Shown here one piece after another: positions 16,827-23,116 of a DNA stretch of 23,116 bases. The translations under genes and the position numbers were made by a program. The stretch spans positions 1 to 23,116 of the forward strand of contig JBARXT010000125.1 of assembly GCA_049647485.1 (NCBI GenBank), read 5' to 3'. The DNA is from 62-47 sp049647485 (GTDB lineage: Bacteria; Pseudomonadota; Alphaproteobacteria; Rhizobiales; Xanthobacteraceae). Below the pieces are notes generated by a model. The model made no database searches and was not told the DNA's origin. It worked only from the letters and a program-made list of their open reading frames with translations. Every line of letters starts with the position of its first letter. Within the stretch, counting starts at the first letter, position 1.

Positions 16827-18155
16827 CTATCGCGCGTCGGATGTTACGGCAGCGGCGCGCTCGCGATCGAACAGATGCGCGCGCCCGGCCACCGCGCGCA
16901 CCTTGCGGGGCGCTGCGAACCAGATCGCCGCGCAGCCGAGAAAACTGAAAGCGATCGCCAGCAGAAACGCCGCGATGTAGTCGCCATACCAGTCGTGCAG
17001 CAGGCCGGTGATCCACGGTCCCGCGGCGCCGCCGGCCAGCCCCGCCAGCATGATCGTGCCGAAAATGCTGCCGTACTGCTTGCCCTCGAAAATCTCCACG
17101 ACCACCGCGGCCATCACCGCCGTCGAGCCGTAGCCGATCAGGCCCTGCGCGATGATCATGATATAGACCAGCGCCATGCTGGGAACATAGGCAAGCCCGA
17201 TCAGCGCGGCGAGGCAGATGACGAAGCCCAGACCGCTGATGGTCCATATCCACTCGCGACCGATTCGATCCGAGAGACCACCCAGCACGATCTGGCTCGG
17301 GATGCCGAGCAGGCTGACCGCGCCGAGCGCCCACACGGCGACGGTGGAACTGAAACCGACTTCGACGAGATATTTTGTCTGGTGAACCTGGACCGCGTAC
17401 CACGAATACAATCCGCAGAAGAATCCGAGCGATAGCCACCAGAACGGCGCGGTGCGCAGCGCACGCGACAACGTCCAGTCGGTTGCCGCCCACGCCGGAT
17501 CGACGATCACGACCGTGCGCCGCTTCGCCTGAACCGCCGCGCTGTCGCTGTGGTGGTCGCCATCGGGCATCAGCCCCATGTCCTGCGGACGCTTGCGCAC
17601 CATCAGGTTGATCGGCACCAGTACCACCAGCATCAGGATGCCCAGCGCGGTCGAGGCCGATCGCCAGCCGGCATGCGCGATGACGTAACCGATCCACGGG
17701 AACATGATGATCGAGCCGATGCCGACACCGGCGAAGGCAAGCCCCATCGCCAGACCGCGCTGACGCACGAACCAATTCGGCAGATAGAGCGACTGCCCGG
17801 TGTAGCTGAGGCAAACGCTGCCGCCGCCGACCAAAAGCCCCATGGTCAGATACAAATGCCAGACTTCGGTGGTGAGCGGCGCCAGCAGCAGGCCGGCGGC
17901 CATCAGCAGCACGCCGGCTTCCATCACCACGCGCGGGCCGAAGCGGTCCATCATGCGGCCGATCAGTGGGCTGAAGGCGGCGGAGACGACGAAGCCGAAC
18001 GAGAATGCGCCGGCGGTCAAGCCGCGCTCCCAGTGGAATTCATCGACGATGGACGGGAAGAACAGCGAAAACGCCGTGCGCGCGTTGACCCCGATAGCCA
18101 TCGTCACGAAGGTGATGGCGACGATCACCCAGCCGTAGAAGAAGCGCGCGCGCAT
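16827..18155 (-). CDS. MFS transporter, monocarboxylate / oxalate-formate-antiporter-like
   Basis: 442 residues with about 12 hydrophobic segments and a central hydrophilic loop (about 190-225). Features of the MCT/OFA branch: start FFYGWVIVAITF, GRMMDRFGPR between the second and third helices, a glycine-rich helix GLLVGGGSVCLSYTGQS, then WFVRQRGLAMGLAFAGVGIGS, and DRIGREW between helices 8 and 9. This branch carries small organic acids. The neighbouring FAD-linked oxidase on the same strand, 127 bases upstream, suggests the two handle the same hydroxy acid, for example lactate or glycolate, but this is inference. The start has only a distant GAGGG. Confidence 0.85.
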   Translation of the reverse strand: MRARFFYGWVIVAITFVTMAIGVNARTAFSLFFPSIVDEFHWERGLTAGAFSFGFVVSAAFSPLIGRMMDRFGPRVVMEAGVLLMAAGLLLAPLTTEVWHLYLTMGLLVGGGSVCLSYTGQSLYLPNWFVRQRGLAMGLAFAGVGIGSIIMFPWIGYVIAHAGWRSASTALGILMLVVLVPINLMVRKRPQDMGLMPDGDHHSDSAAVQAKRRTVVIVDPAWAATDWTLSRALRTAPFWWLSLGFFCGLYSWYAVQVHQTKYLVEVGFSSTVAVWALGAVSLLGIPSQIVLGGLSDRIGREWIWTISGLGFVICLAALIGLAYVPSMALVYIMIIAQGLIGYGSTAVMAAVVVEIFEGKQYGSIFGTIMLAGLAGGAAGPWITGLLHDWYGDYIAAFLLAIAFSFLGCAAIWFAAPRKVRAVAGRAHLFDRERAAAVTSDAR

Positions 18156-18282
18156 GGATCACCGGCCCTCTGAGACGTGTCGCGAAGTCTGACGTTCGCG
18201 TACACAGCGCGGCCCTCCCGCGACTGCTTCGTCTTGATTTGAGACGACCGGCGAGGTTCGGTCAATGACCTCGCAGGTCAAA

Positions 18283-19701
<1,419 letters not shown>

Positions 19702-19818
19702 GTTTTTTCCTCCCGGCGACGTGACCGTGGCAAACGATGTATAACGGGTCAAGCACGCGCACAAACCCATCCTCGCAAAATCGCACTCGCCGGCTTTGCG
19801 CCCGAACAAGGATTTGCC

Positions 19819-20325
19819 ATGACGATCAATGCCACCGGATTGCCGCTGACACAGGTGCCGTTCCGGGCGCCGGTGATGCAGATCGAACCGGCCTGGATCG
19901 ACTACAACGGCCACCTCAACATGGCGTATTATCATGTGATGTTCGATCGCAGCATCGACGCGCTCTGGGCCGAACTCGGGATCGGCCCGCAATATCTCAA
20001 GGCACGCGGCGGCTCGACGTTCACGGCGGAATGCCACGTCCGCTATCTGCGCGAGGTCCATCTCGACGATCCGGTACAGGTCTCGATCCTGCTGGTGGCG
20101 GCGGACGAAAAACGCCTGCATACGTTTCAGGAGTTGCGCCACGCCACCGAAGGCTGGCTGTCGGCCACCTCGGAAAACATGTCGGTGCATGTCGACATGG
20201 CGGCACGCAAGACCGCGCCGTTTCCGCCGGACATTCGCGCCAACATCGCAGCGGTGGTGAAGGCGCACGATGCCTGCCCGCGCCCGGAGGGGCTTGGCCG
20301 CAAGATCGGAATGCCGGTGAAATAG
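19819..20325 (+). CDS. Hotdog-fold acyl-CoA thioesterase
   Basis: 168 residues with the 4HBT-type active-site segment WIDYNGHLNMAYYHVMFD, in which Asp28 and the NGH-N pattern mark this branch; a hydrophobic hotdog helix follows, then strands ECHVRYLREVHLDDPVQVSI and SENMSVHVDM. Such enzymes hydrolyse acyl-CoA thioesters in the cytoplasm. Close relatives occur in carnitine or betaine catabolism clusters, but none of those genes are here. ATG 19819 has AAGGA about seven bases upstream. Its frame continues open for 1.5 kb upstream antisense to the oxidase, which is not coding. It is divergent from the FAD oxidase across 117 bases, so the two may share a regulatory region. Confidence 0.88.
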   Translation: MTINATGLPLTQVPFRAPVMQIEPAWIDYNGHLNMAYYHVMFDRSIDALWAELGIGPQYLKARGGSTFTAECHVRYLREVHLDDPVQVSILLVAADEKRLHTFQELRHATEGWLSATSENMSVHVDMAARKTAPFPPDIRANIAAVVKAHDACPRPEGLGRKIGMPVK

Positions 20326-20446
20326 CCGGTTCCCGCGCGGTGCGGTGGGAAAACCCGCTGTTCCGCCCTATATCTGGTCGAATCCTGCTTCAGGAGTCTC
20401 CCCATCACAGGTTCACGGTGCCATCGTGGACCAGAAATTGATTCGC

Positions 20447-23011
20447 ATGACCGAGCCGAACAAATTGCCGCGCCAAGAACTGCGCCATGACCTGCCCGAC
20501 CATCAGCCGATGGCCGGCGGCATTGCCGCGCGCGCCCGTGCCGCCGCCACGCCGCCCTATCTCGCCGGACTCAACCCCGAACAGCGCGAGGCGGTGGAGA
20601 CGCTGGACGGCCCGGTGCTGGTGCTGGCCGGCGCGGGCACCGGCAAGACGCGGGTGCTGACGTCGCGGATCGCTCACATCCTCTCCACCGGCCGCGCCCG
20701 GCCGCACGAAATCCTCTCGGTGACCTTCACCAACAAAGCCGCGCGCGAGATGAAGCACCGGCTCGGCCAGATGCTCGGCCACGCCGTCGAGGGTATGCCG
20801 TGGCTCGGCACCTTCCACTCGATCGGCGGGCGCATCCTGCGCGTCCATGCCGAACTGGTGCAGTTGAAATCCAACTTCACCGTGCTCGATGTCGACGATC
20901 AGGTGCGCCTCCTGAAACAATTGCTGCAAGCCGACGGCATCGACGACAAGCGCTGGCCGGCACGAATGCTTGCCGGGCTGATCGACGGCTGGAAGAATCG
21001 CGGGCTGACGCCGTCGCAGGTGCCCTCCGGCGAAGCCGCCGTGTTCGGCAACGGCCGTGGCGGCAAGCTTTACACGGCCTATCAGGAGCGGCTGAAGACG
21101 CTGAACGCGGCCGACTTCGGCGATCTGCTGCTGGAGAACATCCGGCTGTTCCGTGAAAACCCGGAGTTGCTGCGGAGCTATCAGAATCGATTCAAATTCA
21201 TTCTGGTGGACGAATATCAGGACACCAACGTCGCGCAGTATCTCTGGCTGCGGCTTTTGTCGCAGATGTCGCCGAAGGGAAGCGAAGCGGCGGTCATCTC
21301 TCCCCATCGGGGAGAGGTCGACATGCGAAGCATGCCGGGTGAGCACGCAGACGTAAAGTCAGCTCCCCCTCATCCCACCCCTCTCTCCGATGGGGAGAGG
21401 GAGCAGGCTGCATCCGTGGCAACTCTCGAAATCCGACAGAAAAATATCTGCTGCGTCGGCGACGACGATCAGTCGATCTACGGCTGGCGCGGCGCCGAGG
21501 TCGACAACATCCTGCGCTTCGACCACGACTTTCCCGGCGCGAAGGTCATCCGTCTCGAACGCAATTATCGCTCGACCGGCCATATCCTCGCCGCCGCCTC
21601 GCACCTGATCGCGCACAACGAAAGCCGGCTCGGCAAGACCTTGCGCACCGAGGACGTCGAGGGTGAGAAGGTCACCGTCACCGGCGCGTGGGATTCCGAG
21701 GAGGAAGCCCGCGCCATCGGCGAGGAGATCGAGCAGTTACAGCGCGCCGGCGACAAGCTCAACGAAGTCGCGATTCTGGTGCGCGCCTCGTTCCAGATGC
21801 GCGAGTTCGAAGACCGCTTCGTCACGCTCGGCCTGCCCTATCGCGTCATCGGCGGTCCGCGCTTCTACGAGCGCGCCGAAATCCGCGACGCATTGGCCTA
21901 TCTACGCGTGATCAATTCGCCCGCCGACGATCTCGCCTTCGAGCGCATCATCAACGTGCCGAAGCGCGGCATCGGCGACGCCACGGTACAACTGCTCTAC
22001 GATCACGCGCGCAAGCAGCGCATGTCGCTGGCGGCGGCGGCGCGCGCCATCGCCGACACCGACGAGTTGAAGCCGAAGCCGCGCGGCACCTTGCGCGGCC
22101 TGATGGACAATTTCGACCGCTGGCGGATGCAGAGCCAGGCGATGCCGCACACCGAACTCGCGGAAATCGTGCTGGATGAGTCCGGCTACACCGAGATGTG
22201 GCAGAAGGATCGCTCGGCGGATGCCGCCGGCCGGCTCGAAAACCTGAAAGAACTGGTACGCTCGATGGAGGAGTTCGAGAACCTGCAAGGGTTTCTCGAA
22301 CACATCTCGTTGGTGATGGATCGCGACGGCGGCCCCGAGGAAGACGCGGTGTCGCTGATGACCTTGCACTCTGCCAAAGGCCTCGAATTCAACAATGTGT
22401 TCCTGCCGGGGTGGGAAGAAGGGCTGTTTCCACATCAGCGCGCGCTGGACGAACAGGGCCGCGCCGGGCTCGAGGAAGAACGCCGCCTCGCCCATGTCGG
22501 CATTACGCGCGCCCGCCGCCGCGCCAAGCTCTATTTCGCCACCAACCGGCGCATTCACGGCACCTGGTCGACCACGGTCCCCTCGCGTTTCCTCGACGAA
22601 CTGCCGGCGGACAATGTCGAGATCACCGAATCGAAGGGCGGTTCCGGCTGGGGCGGTTCGAGCGGTTACGGCGCGTCACGCTTCGACAATCTCGAAGCCT
22701 TCGGTTCGAGTTATTCGACACCCGGTTGGCAGCGCGCGCAGGCCAACCGCACGCGCGGCGGCTTCAACGAAGCCGGCACGCCCTATGGCACGAGCGGCGG
22801 ATCGCGCGCACGCCGCGCGCCGCTGACCATCGAGGGCGAGTTGATCGCGAAATCGACCGGCACGACGTCGGAGTATTCGCTCGGCGACCGGGTATTTCAC
22901 CAGAAGTTCGGCTACGGCCGCATCGTCAAGATCGACGGCAACAAACTCTCCATCGCCTTCGACAAGGCCGGTGAGAAGAAGGTCGTCGACAGCTTCGTGC
23001 AGCGGGCTTAG
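20447..23011 (+). CDS. uvrD: UvrD/PcrA-type ATP-dependent DNA helicase with an in-frame repeat insertion
   Basis: 854-residue superfamily 1A 3'-5' helicase acting in excision and mismatch repair and removing stalled RNA polymerase. Motifs: NPEQREAV, Walker A AGAGTGKT (61-68), FTNKAAREM, GTFHSIGGRILR, Walker B DEYQDT from Asp255, motif III GDDDQSIYGWRG from Gly338, LERNYRST, LMTLHSAKGLEF and VGITRARRR. A Gly/Ser/Arg-rich linker (about 725-785) leads to a C-terminal Tudor-like segment, LGDRVFHQKFGYGRIVKIDG, thought to contact RNA polymerase. About 50 residues that I do not expect in the family lie between motifs II and III (about 276-325), encoded largely by a palindromic repeat. ATG 20447 was chosen; GTG starts at 20345 and 20426 are possible and no clear ribosome site decides. 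Confidence 0.95.
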   Translation: MTEPNKLPRQELRHDLPDHQPMAGGIAARARAAATPPYLAGLNPEQREAVETLDGPVLVLAGAGTGKTRVLTSRIAHILSTGRARPHEILSVTFTNKAAREMKHRLGQMLGHAVEGMPWLGTFHSIGGRILRVHAELVQLKSNFTVLDVDDQVRLLKQLLQADGIDDKRWPARMLAGLIDGWKNRGLTPSQVPSGEAAVFGNGRGGKLYTAYQERLKTLNAADFGDLLLENIRLFRENPELLRSYQNRFKFILVDEYQDTNVAQYLWLRLLSQMSPKGSEAAVISPHRGEVDMRSMPGEHADVKSAPPHPTPLSDGEREQAASVATLEIRQKNICCVGDDDQSIYGWRGAEVDNILRFDHDFPGAKVIRLERNYRSTGHILAAASHLIAHNESRLGKTLRTEDVEGEKVTVTGAWDSEEEARAIGEEIEQLQRAGDKLNEVAILVRASFQMREFEDRFVTLGLPYRVIGGPRFYERAEIRDALAYLRVINSPADDLAFERIINVPKRGIGDATVQLLYDHARKQRMSLAAAARAIADTDELKPKPRGTLRGLMDNFDRWRMQSQAMPHTELAEIVLDESGYTEMWQKDRSADAAGRLENLKELVRSMEEFENLQGFLEHISLVMDRDGGPEEDAVSLMTLHSAKGLEFNNVFLPGWEEGLFPHQRALDEQGRAGLEEERRLAHVGITRARRRAKLYFATNRRIHGTWSTTVPSRFLDELPADNVEITESKGGSGWGGSSGYGASRFDNLEAFGSSYSTPGWQRAQANRTRGGFNEAGTPYGTSGGSRARRAPLTIEGELIAKSTGTTSEYSLGDRVFHQKFGYGRIVKIDGNKLSIAFDKAGEKKVVDSFVQRA
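21297..21400. repeat. Palindromic repeat element inside the uvrD reading frame
   Basis: About 104 bases with inverted ends: TCTCTCCCCATCGGGGAGAG plus G (21297-21317) and its near reverse complement at 21380-21400, with two differences in 21. Each end is itself a hairpin (CTCTCCCC-ATC-GGGGAGAG on the left). Between them lies another hairpin, CATGC-GAA-GCATG, and C-rich stretches. The composition and layout match small repeats I recall from intergenic regions of Bradyrhizobium-like genomes. The frame is kept throughout. Confidence 0.85.
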
Positions 23012-23018
23012 GTCCGAC

Positions 23019-23054
23019 TGACGCGAGGGCGTCATCCTGAGAGTCTGCTCAGGA
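23019..23054. terminator. Two adjacent hairpins after uvrD
   Basis: TGACGC-GAGG-GCGTCA (23019-23034) is followed directly by TCCTGAG-AGTCTG-CTCAGGA (23035-23054), starting 7 bases after the uvrD stop. The downstream sequence AAATTAGTTGT is only mildly T-rich, so this may be a terminator, a repeat element, or both. Confidence 0.5.
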
Positions 23055-23091
23055 AATTAGTTGTAGCCGCACTCGTAACACGACAAGCGTC

Positions 23092-23116
23092 GTCCCCGCG
23101 CAGGTGGGGACCCATA
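23092..23116. repeat. Small GC-rich palindromic repeat, cut by the window end
   Basis: GTCCCC (23092-23097) pairs with GGGGAC (23106-23111) around GCGCAGGT, followed by CCATA. It is the intact form of the degenerate copy at 9757-9787 and resembles a widespread repeat of this bacterial group. Confidence 0.65.

Noticed and set aside
18266..18280. Hairpin TGACCT-CGC-AGGTCA after the FAD oxidase considered as terminator
   Set aside because: Six-pair stem without a T run; the MFS gene downstream on the same strand may be co-transcribed, so a terminator call would be a guess.
20370..20385. CCTATATCTG upstream of uvrD considered as an RpoH-type promoter
   Set aside because: The -10 half fits the heat-shock pattern well, but there is no CTTG 17-18 bases upstream.

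Overview
The window reads as chromosomal DNA of a GC-rich alphaproteobacterium, most likely of the Bradyrhizobium / Rhodopseudomonas / Nitrobacter group. The reasons are a circularly permuted (two-piece) tmRNA gene, an alpha-type SspB, the gene order hflK-hflC-DUF2065-degP, a DUF4169 + RHH_4 pair beside fumC, and small palindromic repeats of the kind scattered through those genomes. Family and genus assignments are from memory of these families; no search was run. No tRNA, rRNA, CRISPR array, phage or transposase gene was seen.

Layout. 1-1332: the first codons of miaA (minus) lie head to head with serB, which is followed by arsC and a hairpin terminator. 1343-5777 (minus): a membrane and envelope protein-quality-control block, hflK-hflC, then DUF2065, then a Do/DegP protease, with a good candidate promoter before hflK. 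5905-7232 (minus): thyA-folA, translationally overlapped. 7362-8512 (minus): a two-subunit chromate transporter. 8628-9683 (plus): permuted ssrA (tmRNA), then sspB. 9757-9892: palindromic repeats. 10077-11507: class II fumarase. 11792-12845: DUF4169 + RHH_4, then a second RHH_4 paralogue. 12883-16623 (minus): a very large AsmA-family protein. 16827-19701 (minus): an MFS carrier and an FAD-linked 2-hydroxyacid oxidase. 19819-20325 (plus): a hotdog thioesterase. 20447-23011 (plus): a UvrD-type helicase whose reading frame contains a palindromic repeat element. 23019-23116: more hairpin repeats running off the window.

Functional links. ssrA and sspB are neighbours and act in one pathway: tmRNA tags stalled nascent chains and SspB hands the tagged proteins to ClpXP. 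HflKC (which modulates FtsH) and DegP form a second proteolysis block. thyA and folA are metabolically linked because thymidylate synthase makes the dihydrofolate that DHFR reduces. The MFS carrier and FAD oxidase may together take up and oxidise a hydroxy acid, but the substrate is not readable from sequence.

The least ordinary signals are three. First, an in-frame palindromic element sits between helicase motifs II and III of UvrD. Second, a pair of inverted 36-base repeats at 9801-9892 has hairpins that differ by compensating base changes. Third, the permuted ssrA has a processed-out spacer that folds into a nested hairpin. I see no clear evidence of a wholly new multi-gene system; most of the window is conserved core genome.
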